A DNA stretch of 64,000 nucleotides. Source: Chlorocebus sabaeus. Taxonomy: Eukaryota > Chordata > Mammalia > Primates > Cercopithecidae. How positions within the stretch are numbered: position 1 is the first letter of the stretch; each line of letters starts with the position of its first letter. This document shows, piece after piece, positions 1 through 12,570 of this stretch. A model generated the notes under the pieces. It saw only the letters and a list, made by a program, of their open reading frames with translations. It searched no databases and was not told where the DNA came from. The position numbers and the translations under genes were made by a program. The stretch is taken from positions 73,379,133-73,443,132 of the forward strand of contig NC_132911.1 in NCBI RefSeq assembly GCF_047675955.1. Reading direction: 5' to 3'.

Positions 1-1455
1 AAATAGACTGCTAGCTAGATTAATAAAGAAGGAAAGAGAAAACAATTCAAATAAACACAATCAGAAACAATAAGGGGGATATCACCACTTACCTCAAAGA
101 AATACAAAAACCATCAGAGATTACTATAAACACTTCATTACACATAAACTACAGAATCTAGAAGAAATGAATAAATTTCTGGACAAATTACCCTCCCAAG
201 ATTGAACCTGGAAGAAATTGAATCCCTGCATAGACCAATAATGAATTCTGAAATTGAGGCAGTATTAAATAGCCTACCAATAACAACAACAAAAATCCCA
301 GGACCAGATGGATTCACAGCTGCCAGAGGTAGAAAGAAGAGCTGGTACCATTTCTACTGAAACTATTCTAAAAATTTGAAAAGAAGGGACTCCTCACTAA
401 CTCATTCTATGAGGCCAGCATCATCCTGATACCAAAACCTGGCAAAGATATTATACAACAAAAACAGAAAACTTCAGGCCAGTTACTTTAATGAACATCA
501 ATGCAAAAATCCTCAACAAAATACTGGCAAATTGAAGCCAGAAGCACATCAAAAAGCCTATCCATCACAATCAAGTAGGCTTCATACCCGGCATGCAAGG
601 TTGGTTTGGCATATGCAAATAAATAAATGTGATTAATCACATAAGCAGATCTAATGACAAAAACCGCATGATTATCTCAATAGATGAAGAAAAGACCTTT
701 GATAAAATTCAACATCCCTTCATGTTAAAAACTTTCAATAAACTAGGTATTGAAGGAACATACCTCAAAATAGTAAGAGCCATATATGACAAACCCCCAA
801 CCAATATTATACTGAATGGGCAAAAGCTGGAAGCATTCCCCTTGAAAACTGGTGAAAGACAAGTTTGCCCTCTCTCACCACTCCTATTGAACATAATATT
901 AGAAATTCTGGCTGAGGCAATCAGGCAAGATAAAAAAATAAAGGGAATCCAAATAGAAAGAGAGGAAGTCAAACTCTCTTTGTTTGCAGATGACATGATC
1001 CTATATCTAGGAAGCTCCATTGTCTCATCCCAAAAGCTTCTTAAGATGATAAGCAACTTTGGCAGTCTCAAGATACAAAATCAATGTGCAAAAATCACAT
1101 GCATTCCTATACACCAATAACAGACAAACAGAGAGCCAAATCATGAGTGAATGCCCATTCACAATTGCTACAAAGAGAATAAAATACCTAGGAATACAAC
1201 TTACAAGGGATGTGAAGGACCTCTTCAAGGAGAACTACAAACCACTGCTCAAGGAAATAAGAAAGGACACAAACAAATGGAAAAACATTCCATGCTCATG
1301 GATAGGAAGAATCAGTATTGTGAAAATGGCCATATTGACCAAAGTAATTTATAGATTTAATACTATCCCCATCAAGCTACCATTAATTTTCTTCACAGAA
1401 TTAGAAAAAACTACTTAAAATTGCATATGGAACCAAAAAAGAGCTCGTATAGCCA
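1..1455 (+). mobile_element. LINE-1 fragment (element A): ORF2 linker and reverse transcriptase region
   Basis: Plus-strand primate L1 ORF2, entering from beyond the left edge just after the endonuclease domain and running through the reverse transcriptase to the point where consensus L1 reads 'aaaagagcccgcatcgcc'. The match is continuous and collinear with 59270-60720 of the L1 at the right of the window. It stops abruptly at about 1455, where a second L1 begins; the 3' remainder is not found next door. Subfamily is unresolved, but it looks like an older L1PA or L1PB by its number of changes. Confidence 0.93.
629..1418 (+). pseudogene. Decayed L1 ORF2p reverse transcriptase (element A)
   Basis: ORF2p normally nicks DNA and copies L1 RNA by target-primed reverse transcription. 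Here a 163-codon open frame (629-1120) keeps the RT block with the first catalytic aspartate (SIDEEKTFDKIQ) and the FADD motif (FADDMILYL). It then slips frame at about 1065-1075 and continues as a 119-codon frame (1059-1418) with the region around KRIKYLGIQLTRDVKDLFKE. The endonuclease is outside the window. With a frameshift, flanking stops and no 3' end, it is a relic and cannot be functional. Confidence 0.9.
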
Positions 1456-1819
1456 ATTTTTGCTCATTGATTTTGTATCTTGAGACTTTTCCTATACACC
1501 AACAACAGGCAAGCAGAGAGCCAAATCATGAATTAACTCCCATTTACAATTGCCTCAAGAAGAATAAAATACCTAGGAATCTGGCTAAGAAGGGAAGGAA
1601 AGGACCTCTTCAAAGAGAACTACAAACCACTTCTCAAAGAAATTAGAGACGACATGAACAAATGGAGAAACATTTCATGCTCATGGATAGGAACAATCAA
1701 TATGGAAAAAATGGCTATACTGTCCAAAACTATTTATACATTCATTGCTATTCTCATTAAACTATCATTGATACTATTCTCAGAATTCAAAGAAACTATT
1801 TTAAAGTTCATATGGAACC

Positions 1820-1853
<34 letters not shown>

Positions 1854-3327
1854 AAAGCCAAGACTATCCTAAGCAAAAAGAACAAAGCTAGAGGCATCAT
1901 GCTACCTGATTTCAAACTACACTACAAGGCTAAAGTAACCAAAACAGGATGGTACTGGTACAAGAACAAACACATAGGCCAATGGAACAGAATAGAGAAC
2001 ACCGAAATAAGATCACACACTTACAAACACCTGATTTTCAACAAACCTGACAAAAACAAGCAATAGAGAAAGGATTCTCTAATAAATGGTTCTGAGAGAA
2101 CTGGCTAGCCCCATGCAGGCAATTGAAACTGGACTTCTTCCTTATGCCATATACAAAAATCAATTTGAGATGGATTAAAGACTCAAATTTAAAACCCAAA
2201 CCTATAACAACCCTAGAAGAAAACTAGGCAATACCATTCAGGACATAGGCATGGGCAAAAATTTCATGATGAAATCATCAAAAGCAATTGCAACAAGAGC
2301 AAAAATTGACAAATAGAATCTAATTAAACTAAAGAGCTTCTGCACAGCAAAAGAAACTGTCATCAGAGTGGACAGACAACCTACAGAACAGGAGAAAATT
2401 TTTGCAATCTATCCATCTGACAAAGGTCTAATATCCAGAGTCTACAAGGAACTTAAGCAAATTTACAAGAAGAAAACAAAACACTATTACAAAGTGGGCA
2501 AAGAACATGAGCAGACACTCCTCAAAAAGAACACATGCATGCAGGCAGCAAACATATTTTAAAAAGCTCAACATCACTAATCTTAGATAAATGCAAATCA
2601 AAACCACAGTGATATACCACCTCACACTAATCATAATGGCTATTATTAAGAAGTCAAAAAACAACACATGCTGGCGAGATTGTGGAGAAAAAAGAATGCT
2701 GTTACACTGTTAGTGGGAGTGTAAAGTAGTCAACAATTCCTCAAAGACCTAGAGGCAGAAATACCATTTGACCTAGCAATCCCATTACTGGGTATATACC
2801 CCAAAAATATAAATCATTCTATTATAAAGATATATGTATGTGTATGTTCATTGCAGCACTATTCACAATAGCAAAGACATGGAATCAACCTAAATGCCCA
2901 TAAATGATAGACTAGATAAAGAAAACGTACATATACACCATGGAATACTATGCAGCCATAAAAAGGAACAAGATCATATCCTTTGCAGGGACATGGATGC
3001 AGCTGGAAGCCATTCTCCTCAGCAAATTAACACAGGAACAGAAAACCAAATACCTCATGTTCCCACTCATAAGTGGTAGCTGAATGATGAAAAGCACATG
3101 GACACATAGGGAGGGGAGCAACCCACTGCTGGGTCTGTCAGAGGTAGGGGGAGGAGAAAGAGCATCAGGAAGAATAGCTAATGCATGCTGGGCTTAATAC
3201 CTAGGTGATGGGATGATCTGTGCAGGAAACCATGCTGGCGCACATTTACCTGTGTAACAAACCTGCACATCCTGCACATACACCCCTGAACTTAAAAATT
3301 TTTTAAAAGAATTATTTGAAAAAAAAG
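1456..3327 (+). mobile_element. LINE-1 3' half (element B) with a tiny inverted 5' tip
   Basis: A second L1 restarts at 1491 at the ORF2 position already passed by element A at about 1106, then runs to the 3' UTR and a short A-rich tail near 3318-3327. ORF2 ends around 3060-3083. Positions 1456-1487 are the reverse complement of the segment just upstream in L1 coordinates (compare 1064-1094, one mismatch in about 31). Inverted tip, about 10 missing L1 bases, then forward body is the pattern expected of twin priming. ORF2 is full of stops. Confidence 0.88.
1820..1848 (+). repeat. (A)29 run inside L1 ORF2
   Basis: Uninterrupted run of 29 A where the L1 consensus has a short A stretch ('aaccaaaaaagagcc'). 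It looks like microsatellite expansion of a coding A-run rather than an L1 tail, because ORF2 sequence continues on both sides. Confidence 0.95.
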
Positions 3328-4815
3328 AACATGTTTTCATGTGTCTGTTGGCTTCATAAATGTCTTCTTTTGAGAAGTGTTTATTCATATCCTTTGCCCA
3401 CTTTTTGATGGGGTTGTTTTCTTCTTGTAAATTTGTTTGAGTTCTTTGTAGATTCTGGATATTAGCCCTTTGTCCGATGAGTAAATTGCAAAACTTTTTT
3501 TCCCATTCTGTAGGTTGCCTTTTCACTCTGATGGTAGTTTCTTTTGCTGTGCAGAAGTTTTTTAGTTTAATTAGATCCCATTTGTCAATTTTGGCTTTTG
3601 TCCATTGCTTTTGGTGTTTTAGACATGAAGTCCTTGCCCATGCCTATGTCCTGAATGGTATTGCCTAGGTTTTCTTCTAGGGTTTTTATGTTTTTAGGTC
3701 TAATATTTAAGTATCTAATCCGTCTTGAATTAATTTTTGTATAAGGAATAAGGAAAGGATCCAATTTCAGCTTTTGTTGCAATTGCTTTTGATGTTTAGT
3801 CAAGAAGTCCTTGCCCATGCCTATGTCCTGAATGGAATTGCATAAGTTTTCTTCTAGGGCTTTTATGGTTTTAGGTCTAACATTTAAGTCTTTAACCCAT
3901 CTTGAATTAATTTTTGTGTAAGTTGTAAGGAAAGGATCCACTTTCAGCTTTCTATATATGGCTAGCCAGTTTTCCCAGCACCATTTATTAAATAGGGAAT
4001 CCTTTCCCCATTTCTTGTTTTATCAGGTTTGTCAAAGATCAGATGGTTGCAGATGTGTGATATTATTTCTGAGGGCTCTGTTCTGTTCCATTGGTCTATA
4101 TCTCTGTTTTGGTACCAGTACCATGCTGTTTTGGTTACTGTAGCCTTGTAGTATAGTTTTAAGTCAGGTAGCGTGATGCCTCCAGGTTTGTTCTTTTGCC
4201 TTAGGATTGACTTGGCAATGTGGGCTCTTTGTTGGTTCCATATGAACTTTAGTAGTTTTCTCCAATTCTGTGAAGAAAGTCATTGGTAGCTTGATGGGAA
4301 TGGCATTGAATCTATAAATTACCTTGGGCAGTATGGCCATTTTCACGATACTCATTCTTCCTATCCATGAGCATGGAATGTTCTTCCATTTGTTTGTGTC
4401 CTCTTTTATTTCGTTGAGCAGTGGTTTGTAGTTCTCTTTGAAGAGGTCCTTCACATCCCTTGTAAGTTGGATTCCTAGTTATTTAGAAGACATTTATGCA
4501 GCCAACAGACACATGAAAAAATGCTCACCATCACTGACCATCAGAGAAATGCAAATCAAAACCACAATGAGATACTATCTCACACCAGTTAGAATGGCAA
4601 TCATTAAAAAGTCAGGAAACAGTTGGTGGAGAGGATGTGGAGAAATAGGAACACTTTTACACTGTTGGTGGGATTGTAAACTAGTTCAACCATTGTGGAA
4701 GACAGTGTGGTGATTCCTCAAGGATATGTAACAAACCTGCACGTTGTGCACATGTACCCTAGAACTTAAAGTATAATAAAAATAAAGAAATAAATAAAAA
4801 AGAAAAAAAAAGAGA
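3328..4815. mobile_element. 5'-inverted LINE-1 (element C), twin-priming type
   Basis: Positions 3328-4484 are minus-strand L1 ORF2, reading back from near the C-terminal part to the 'cctaggaatcc' region. At about 4484/4485 the orientation flips and plus-strand L1 resumes at 'agaagacatttatg', ending in the L1 3' terminus with AATAAA and an A-rich tail (about 4775-4815). The flip point matches the outer end of the inverted part, with about 38 bases present twice in opposite orientation (3328-3366 and 4485-4523). A deletion of several hundred bases in the forward arm joins 'ctcaaggat' to 'atgtaacaaacc' at about 4725. Confidence 0.88.
3585..3941 (-). repeat. 177-bp in-frame tandem duplication within inverted L1 ORF2
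   Basis: Two successive copies of the same ORF2 segment with a period of 177 bases (for example 'gaagtccttgcccatgcc' at 3627 and 3804). The minus-strand frame stays open for 118 codons and shows the peptide twice (DPFL..YTKINSR...NIRPK.IK.LEENL..IQDIGMGKDF). The copies differ at well over ten sites, roughly a tenth of positions, so this is not a fresh duplication. It could instead be the overlap of two separate minus-strand L1 pieces. Confidence 0.85.
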
Positions 4816-4867
4816 TAGCTACCAGGCGATTGTCCCCTTTTATGTCTCCATGGCCAATTGATTCTTG

Positions 4868-5000
4868 TCATTCATTTATTCATTCAAGAAATATAATTTG
4901 AGTACCTACTATTTGTATGACCCAATGCTGGTTGTTGATGAAACAGGATTGAATAAAACACATAAAATTTCTTCTTTCAACCATTCCATAATTCCTTGGG
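4868..5000 (-). mobile_element. LINE-2 3'-end fragment, antisense
   Basis: 'cattcatttattcattcaag...gagtacctactatttgtatg' is the antisense L2 terminal pattern (attcattcaacaaatatttattgagcacctactatgtg). Old and short; MIR is a less likely alternative. The remainder of 4816-5160 shows no recognisable repeat or gene. Confidence 0.6.
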
Positions 5001-5160
5001 GCTACAGCCATTTGGCACTGTATAGATATGTTACTACCATTCCACATGCATAGCTGATGTTTCAGGCTGCTACATCCCATAGTTGTCACCGGGCCTCCAA
5101 GCCACATTCTTCTGCATAGGTCACTGTCACCAGTGACTCTATTGTCACACTGTCAGTAGT

Positions 5161-5475
5161 ATGTCATACTGGACCCCTTCCTTATACCGTATACAAAAAT
5201 CAACACAAGATGTATTAAAGACTTAAATGGAAAACCCAAAACTATAAAAAAAAAAAAATGAAAAAAATCTAGGCAATACCATTCAGGACATAGGCATGGG
5301 CAAAAATTTCATGACGAAGACTCCAAAAGCAACTGAGAAAAAAGCAAAAATTGACAAATGGGACCTAATTAAACTAAAGAGTTCTGCTCAGGTCAACCTC
5401 AACTCAAAATCAATAAAGAAACTCTCCTTTTTCTCTGTTGTTAAGCTCTTAAAAAAAAAAAAAAAAAAAAAAAAA
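5161..5475 (+). mobile_element. L1 ORF2 fragment joined to a foreign polyadenylated tail
   Basis: 5161-5385 is plus-strand L1 ORF2 (ctggaccccttcctta... to ...ctaattaaactaaagag). At about 5385 the L1 match ends and about 60 bases of non-L1 sequence follow, containing AATAAA at 5412-5417, then an A25 run (5451-5475) starting 33 bases downstream of that signal. The spacing is that of a real transcript 3' end, so this may be one chimeric retrotransposition event. No clear target-site duplication was found. Confidence 0.65.
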
Positions 5476-8400
5476 GCCCCATCGCAAGGCTACTTAGAAC
5501 TTCGGCTGGTAAAGTTCTTTTAACTTTTTAAAGTAGATTTCCCTCCTTCAGAATATCACGTTATCATTATTGTGGCAAGAAAATGTGCAGTTCAGGTAAT
5601 AGCCATAACACTGTCTCTGCAACAATCATTGACGCTGTGGCTGATCTAGTTATTCATGCCAACTTTTTTTCCTCCAGGTTGAATTTTCTCCCAGGCTCCA
5701 AATATCCATTTTCTTTCCCCTGGAGAGAATCTCAGGGTAATTTGGTGAATGGAAACAGATGCATCAGAGAGATGTGGAGAGGCCATTCAATCTTCATTGA
5801 GTTTGGTTGGCACACCAAGTGACTTACGCTTTACTAAGAAATTAAGACTCTATCCTATCAAGAATGAGCAGCCATAGTCAGAGAGAGCTCTTTCAGAGGA
5901 ATTTGCAAGCATTCATGTTTCACCATTTAGCAATATAAGTAAACTGTCTTCTGGGAAATGTTGACACTAAATATACTGTGATATAAAAACCTTGGTTAAG
6001 AGTCTCAAATTGCTAATGCTATTTTTCCCTCCCAGGAGAAATTTTAAAATCAGCGATTTTGATTATAGTTAGGGACTTCAGCCTTATCAAGGAGAATTTG
6101 TCCAAAGAACTCCCAGGTTTAAGTTTTAGAAGCAATCATAACTGTTGATTCCCCTCTAGTAAGTGCTAAACTACAGTAGAGTCCCAGGTCTTACTTGGGT
6201 CAATAGGTGTTTACACAGGATTTACCCTAGAAACAGATTAAATGCAAGAATCTGGTAAAGGTGACCATTGAAAGGAAATCCTTAAAACAATTATTGTTAA
6301 GCAACAGGTTTAAGAAGCAAGCTTTACATTTAAACAGTAGTGTGAACAATGGAAGGTTAAAATGATGAAGTCTTTTGAATATTGTGATATTATTTTTTCT
6401 CAATTCTCCCAAGCTTCTTATTACGTGCTTCTGGATGGGCTTTTGCTTTTAACCAAGTATGTCAATACTAAGGCACCAATATGGCAGTTCCTTCCAATGT
6501 GACCATACTGTCTTCTGTTTTTAAAATGCACATATTCTTCATGTATAATTGATGTTCACACCATATTATCTACTCATGTCTTGCATTTGTCTTTTTAGTA
6601 TTCTAGAGTCTATATACTTTCTTATGTAATTTTACAACCAAGACCCCTCAGAAAGTGAAGTTTTTTTGTGCTGCATTTAGTTTACTGACACAACTGGCAA
6701 TTATAAGTTTAATTGGTGGATCGTGATGGCAGATGCACACAGCAGCCCCAAAGTCATCTAATTGCCAATTTTGGAGATTCCTACATATCCAAGACTTAGA
6801 ACAACAGAGCCTATCTCTGTCTACATCAATTGATTTATATCTTGTCTGTACTGGAGGTCCCCAGAGTGCTACAATTAGCACTTTTGCTGTTACTTTTTAG
6901 ATTTAGTTTAATAGACATTCCATTCCCTATAATATTGGTATATAAAATGCAGATAAGCATTTTATGATCCTAGGGTTTTTAGAGACCTTTTATTTCTCCC
7001 AATAACATTGATCTAACATTCAGATTAACATTAATGACTAACACTAATGTCTAAATTCACTAGTTTTTATCTTTTACAATTTGGTAATTTTCAGAACCCA
7101 TTAACTAAGCTATGAGATTAGAATGTTTTTCTAAAAAGATAGCAAGAAAATACATCAAGATTTTTTTTCTGCTGAAAAGATAACTGGCACCATTTCCAAA
7201 GAATTTAATCAATAAATGTCACACGCCTTTTGGTTGAAATCTCAACAAAAAATAGTTGATCATCATCTTTTACTTTGCAGGCACTATAAATTTTTCATGG
7301 ATACCATTATTTATCACCACTTTCATTAACAGTATTAAAATTTTCTATAATTGAAATTTTATCAAATTTAACAACGAAAGCAAAAAGATTTAAAAACTGA
7401 GGTTTAATTTGCTCAAAAAAAACCCATAACATTGCTCCTGAGTTCTACCTTGTATTCTTCATCATTTTTCCCCGTTTAAAAATTTCATTTTCTTCCTCGC
7501 CAAAGGCTCATAATAACAGCTTTGTCTGGCCTCTGAATTCTTTCTTGTCACTTAATGTCAGCTGGAGTCTCAAGGAGTCCTGGCTTCACTTCTAGCTTTT
7601 AACTTGTCCAGACTGCAGGTCACTAATTGTTCAGTAAAATAGCTGAAGATCAGATAAAGTTGCTTAACCCCTCCTAGGCCAGTGGCCCATGCAGCCTGTG
7701 ATCTCTTGTCTGAAAGTCATTCTGCTTCCCTCGGAGTGATTAGAGGGTCAGCTCTGGATGGTTTCAGACAGTATCCTTTGGTTGAACTCAATATTTCTTC
7801 TCTAGGGCACTAAAAGAATTAAGTAACATTAAAATCAAAATGTATTTGCACTTTACCCTCTTCATCATTTGTGCTGTTGTTTGGATGTATATGGCACTTC
7901 TTCCTTGCTTTTTCTCCTGCTACTTCATATGCATGGTTATTAAAGACAGGGCCGATTAAAGTGGAGGCTGTCACATACTTAGGCTATTATTTAATGTATT
8001 TCTTTTGTTTACTTCATTAACTGATTAACTTCCTCTTTCCCCCAAATTGTTCATGGTGTCTTATACAAATACAGAAAATCAGTGTGGAGAGTGTATGTTT
8101 GTGCATGCGTGTATGTGTATTTAGAGAATACCCCGTGCAGAAAAAAAGTACAAATGTAAAACATACAATATATTAAGTAGCAGGCAGAAACATGTCTAAT
8201 TACATGTAATAAATACATTAAAAACATTAACACATAATGAAATGTTTACATATAATTATACACAATATTAATGTATTAATTCCAGGCATATCTCATATGC
8301 TCCAGAATATGAGAGCATAATAAAATCATGGAGAAAAAATGTACAAACTTGTTTTCATATGAAAAATTGAAAGTCAAGGTATTTGTTATATTTAGAGTTT

Positions 8401-9714
8401 GATACTTACATTAGAGTTGCTTTTTGAACAAAATACTTACGAAAACCTATACAAGGCAATGCAAAACAATGGAAATGCAAAGCTGCCCTGTTCTTTGCCC
8501 CAGCCCCTCCTCACCTACTCATGTTTAATTTCCTTAATGGTTGTACTTTTTTTTTAAAATGAAAGGACCTTATAAAGATAAGGGTACATTAGAATCCATT
8601 AACACCATTAGGGCAAGTGTCTTAAAGAAAATCCATTGAGCATAACAAAAATGCTGAATTTCTACTCTCTTAGGCATTTTTCTTTTCATTTAGCTCCCAG
8701 GACTATAGCCAGGTGGGGTAACATTTCAAAGTACCTTAATACCAATTATACTTTATTTGTGGGATATCATGACTACAGATAAACCTTGGGAAGGACACCC
8801 ATTTACTGAAGCCTTGAGTTGAGCCACGTGACATAAACTGCACACAGACAGTTTCCAGCTGCAAAAACATTTAAATTCCGTTTACAGCTCTAAACTATGA
8901 TCCTGTCTTTGAACGTTCACCCTAGACCCTCAGCCCAGTGCTTGGTGGGCTACCTATATGAAGACACTTTTACTTTATACAAAATTGAACGGAGTCTTAG
9001 TAAGTTTGTTGTAGGGTCATAGGACTATTGTCAAAGGGTTTTAAATTTAATAAAAGGAAGAAGACACAGTTACACCAAAAGAACTACCATGGCTACAATC
9101 TTAATTTTGTTTACTGCCACTTCCCTACCTGTTAAAAAATCACAAACAGAAAAGTTTTATTTTGACCTTTAAGGAGAGGTCTGTAAAAATGACTGTCTCA
9201 TGTCTAATGAAAATGTGATACTCAAGAAAGGAAGTTTTAAGAAAGAGAATGGCAAATTTCAATCCTATTTTCAAGAGGAAAAAGAAAGTAGCTTAGGTAA
9301 TAAATAAGAGTGTGCCCACATTTAACTTGACACCATTACCGAGTGCAGTACCTCTGGCCATTTGTTTAGGTTGCTTTGTGTTTTCAGTTTTTATCTATCA
9401 TTCTTCAAGCTATATATCTCTTATTAAGCATTCATAGCACTTCTAGTTCATAGCAGTTGTTCACAACAATTTTCCAGAGTTCACTAATGAAAGATGAGGC
9501 TTATGGACAGGAAAAATCTCAGTGTAACCCTCATTGACTTCTAGATGTAACATCACTTCTCATATGCCCCTCAGAAAAACATATCATAATATAAAGAAAG
9601 CAAGAGAGGGGTGATTTCGAATACAGTCTCTTTCTTTATTATAAATAATTTGTAAATGTTACTTCTTCCACTTCCAAGACATGCCCAAAGCAGTAAGTCA
9701 AACCCAATATATAA
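5476..9714. other. Repeat-poor intergenic stretch
   Basis: Over 4 kb in which I recognise no Alu, L1, LTR or DNA transposon. It holds only short low-complexity patches, such as the TG-rich 8084-8120. Open frames here are under 80 codons, lack splice context and have no protein resemblance I can name. It may hold very old repeats or conserved noncoding DNA; sequence alone does not decide. Confidence 0.6.
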
Positions 9715-9950
9715 AGACAGTAGTGGTTAGGAGTACAAACTAGTGTAGACAGTCCTAGGTTTGAGATCCACCTATGCCATTTACTAGCTGTGGGACCTTG
9801 GGCAGAGTACTTAACTTCTCCCATTTTTTTCATCTATAAAATGGTGATAAGAATAGTACCAACATGATAAGATTCATGAGAAGACCAAAGAACATTACAT
9901 GTTAGTTACAGTGCCTGGCACATACTAGATAAATGCCCTATTAAGAATCT
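9715..9950 (+). mobile_element. MIR SINE
   Basis: Near full-length mammalian-wide SINE: 'tagtggttaggagtacaaac', then 'atttactagctgtgggacc', 'gggcagagtacttaac', 'atctataaaatggtgataa' and the tail 'gtgcctggcacatactag' in the right order. Confidence 0.92.
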
Positions 9951-10155
9951 CCAGTTTAGAGAAGTTCTAGCATTAAAAACCTTAGTTCAAAAATATTGTT
10001 CAGGTATCAAAAACCTACTTCCATCCATAATGGAGAAACAAGGTCTGGATATATCTTTCCAGAATAAACAATTTTAAAACTAAACAAAATATATGAAACA
10101 CCTATTTTCAAACACTAGACAACAGGCAGCACACGACTGTGATCTCAGAGAGGAT

Positions 10156-10185
10156 TTACCTAGAGATATTTTACCTAGAGATATT
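10156..10185 (+). repeat. 15-bp perfect tandem duplication
   Basis: The unit 'ttacctagagatatt' occurs twice back to back. The rest of 9951-10287 shows no recognisable element. Confidence 0.9.
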
Positions 10186-12570
10186 TTCCAGACTGTAGCA
10201 GAGGTAAAAAGGCTAAACAGAGAATTTTGAGAAGACAGAGTTTTTAAGCATCAAAGTGGCTGAAGTTTGTGGGTTATATGGTTATGTACTATTTATTCTT
10301 TTTTCCCCTCTATATCTTCTTCTTTTGATCGAGCATATTTTTAAAATTCCATTGTAGTCTCACTGTTGTCTTATTAGCTATTATTCTTTGTTTTATTCCT
10401 TTAACCCTTGGTTTTTGCCAGGATTTACAATATACGACTTTATCTTATTGCAATCATTTTTTAAATAACATCGTACCACTTCATATGTGACATAAAAATG
10501 CTATAACATTATACTTCCATTTTATCCCTATCATCTTTTGTGCTATAGTTATCACATATATTACTTCTATATAAGTTGTAAGCCCCATGCTAAATCAGCT
10601 TTATTTTTAAACCAATTAATTATGTTTTAAATAAGTTAAAAGTTAGAAAAGAATTATTTATACTTATCCACTTAATTATTATTTCTGTCACTCTACATTC
10701 CTTTATGCAGATCCACATTTTCCCCTAACACACTATTATTTTCCTTCTGTCTAAAAAACTTCCCTTCATATCTTTTGCAATGCAGGTCTGGTAGTGATAA
10801 ATTCTCTCCTTGGTTTGTCTGAAAAAATAGACTTTTATTTTAGTTTAACTTCATATTTGAAAAGATTTCTAGGTTATTTTTTCTTCTTTCAGCACTTTAA
10901 TGGTGTTGTCTCATTATCTTCAGGATATTATAGTTTCTAATAGGAATCTCCTGCATTGCTCATATCTGTACATCATAGGCTTTTTCCTCCTTATGGTTAC
11001 TTTAAAAGTTTCTCTTTCTGAGTGGTTTTAAGAGATTTAATCATGATAGACCTTGGTGTGTTTTTGCTTGTTATTTAATAATAACTTTAAATGATTTAAA
11101 CCACAAATAAAAGAAAGATACTATCAAGTTGGAAAAAAAGAGCAAAACCTGATATATACTGTCTGTAAGAAACTCATTTGAAATGTAACAACACAATTTG
11201 GTTAAAAATTAAAAGATGGAAAAATATATACCATGCAGCAAAACTTGTAATTGGAAATCTAGGACTGCCAATATTAACATCTGGCAAAGTGAACTTCAGA
11301 ACAAGGAAGGTTACTAAGAGCAAACAGGAACACTTCCTAAAGATACAAGTCTGATTTATCAAGAAAACAAAACATTCATAATACGTATGCACCTTATAAT
11401 GAAGCTTCAAAATTGTCGTAGTAAAAACTGATAGAACTGGCACAGACACAGATATTTCACCATTTTTTCTCAGTAATTTAAAGAAAAAAGTAGAGGAAAA
11501 ATCAATATGGTTCTACTAGACTTAACCAACACTGTCAATCAACTTGATCTAAATGATATTTAATATGACACTGTACCCAAAAACCAATACAGAATTTAAT
11601 AGAACATTCCCTATAACTGAGCCATAAATATAAGATGCTTATATCAGAGGAAAAAAGATACAGTAGCAATGATCTATGCTTCAACTTTAGGAATCTAAAA
11701 AATTAAATAGAATAAAAACAATAATAAAGTGGAGAGAATAAATAGGAAGTGAACTGATAATATAGAAAATTAATAAAAGTTAATTTTTTGAAATAAGAAT
11801 AATCAAAATTATCAATTTGAGAAATAAAGGATATTATTACAGACCCTAGATGTCAAAAGATAATAATAGAATATTATGAACCACTTTATATCAACAAATG
11901 TGAAAAGTTAGATGAAATAAATATCTTAAAAGATACAATTACTAAAACTCAGAATTAAAAACCTCGCCAAAACACAAATTAATTCATAAAAATAAACTGT
12001 ATATTGGTATATAATATGATCAATTGAATATTTAAGTAAAAATACCATTTAAATGGCATCCAAAACCACAAAAACTTAAGTATAAATTTAACAAAAATAT
12101 GTGCAGGAATTTTACATTGAAAGTTATAAAATATCACCAAGAAAAATTAAAGATTTGAGCAAACAAAGTAAATAAACAGAAATGCCATGTTTATAGATTT
12201 GAACACAGAATATTCCTAAGTCATTAATTCTTCCCAAATTGATCTATAGATTCAACACAATCCCATTCAAAATCTAAATCTAGTTTTTTTGTAAAATTGA
12301 CAAGATGACTCTCAAATTTTGTTTAAATAAAAAGAATGTAGAGTAGCTAATGTATCTTAAAAGAGCAAAACAAAGTCAGAAGACTTAGAACACTTGATTT
12401 GAAAACTTACTGTAGAATTACAGTAGCCAGAAGAGTGGTTTTGTCATTCGAGTAAATGGAACAGAATAAAGAGATTCATGGACATATGGTCAATTGATTT
12501 TTGCCAAGGGAGCCAAGATAATTAAACAAGAAAAGAATAGTCTTATCAAAAAATGTGCCAAATCAACTAG

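Noticed and set aside
1820..1848. A29 as the poly(A) tail of a retroelement end
   Set aside because: L1 ORF2 continues on both sides in the right order, so it is an expanded internal A-run.
3585..3941. 118-codon minus-strand frame with an internal peptide repeat, as a new repeat protein
   Set aside because: The peptide is L1 ORF2 C-terminal sequence; the repeat is a duplication of L1 DNA.
9715..9950. tRNA-like gene
   Set aside because: Resemblance comes from the tRNA-derived head of MIR; no cloverleaf is intact.
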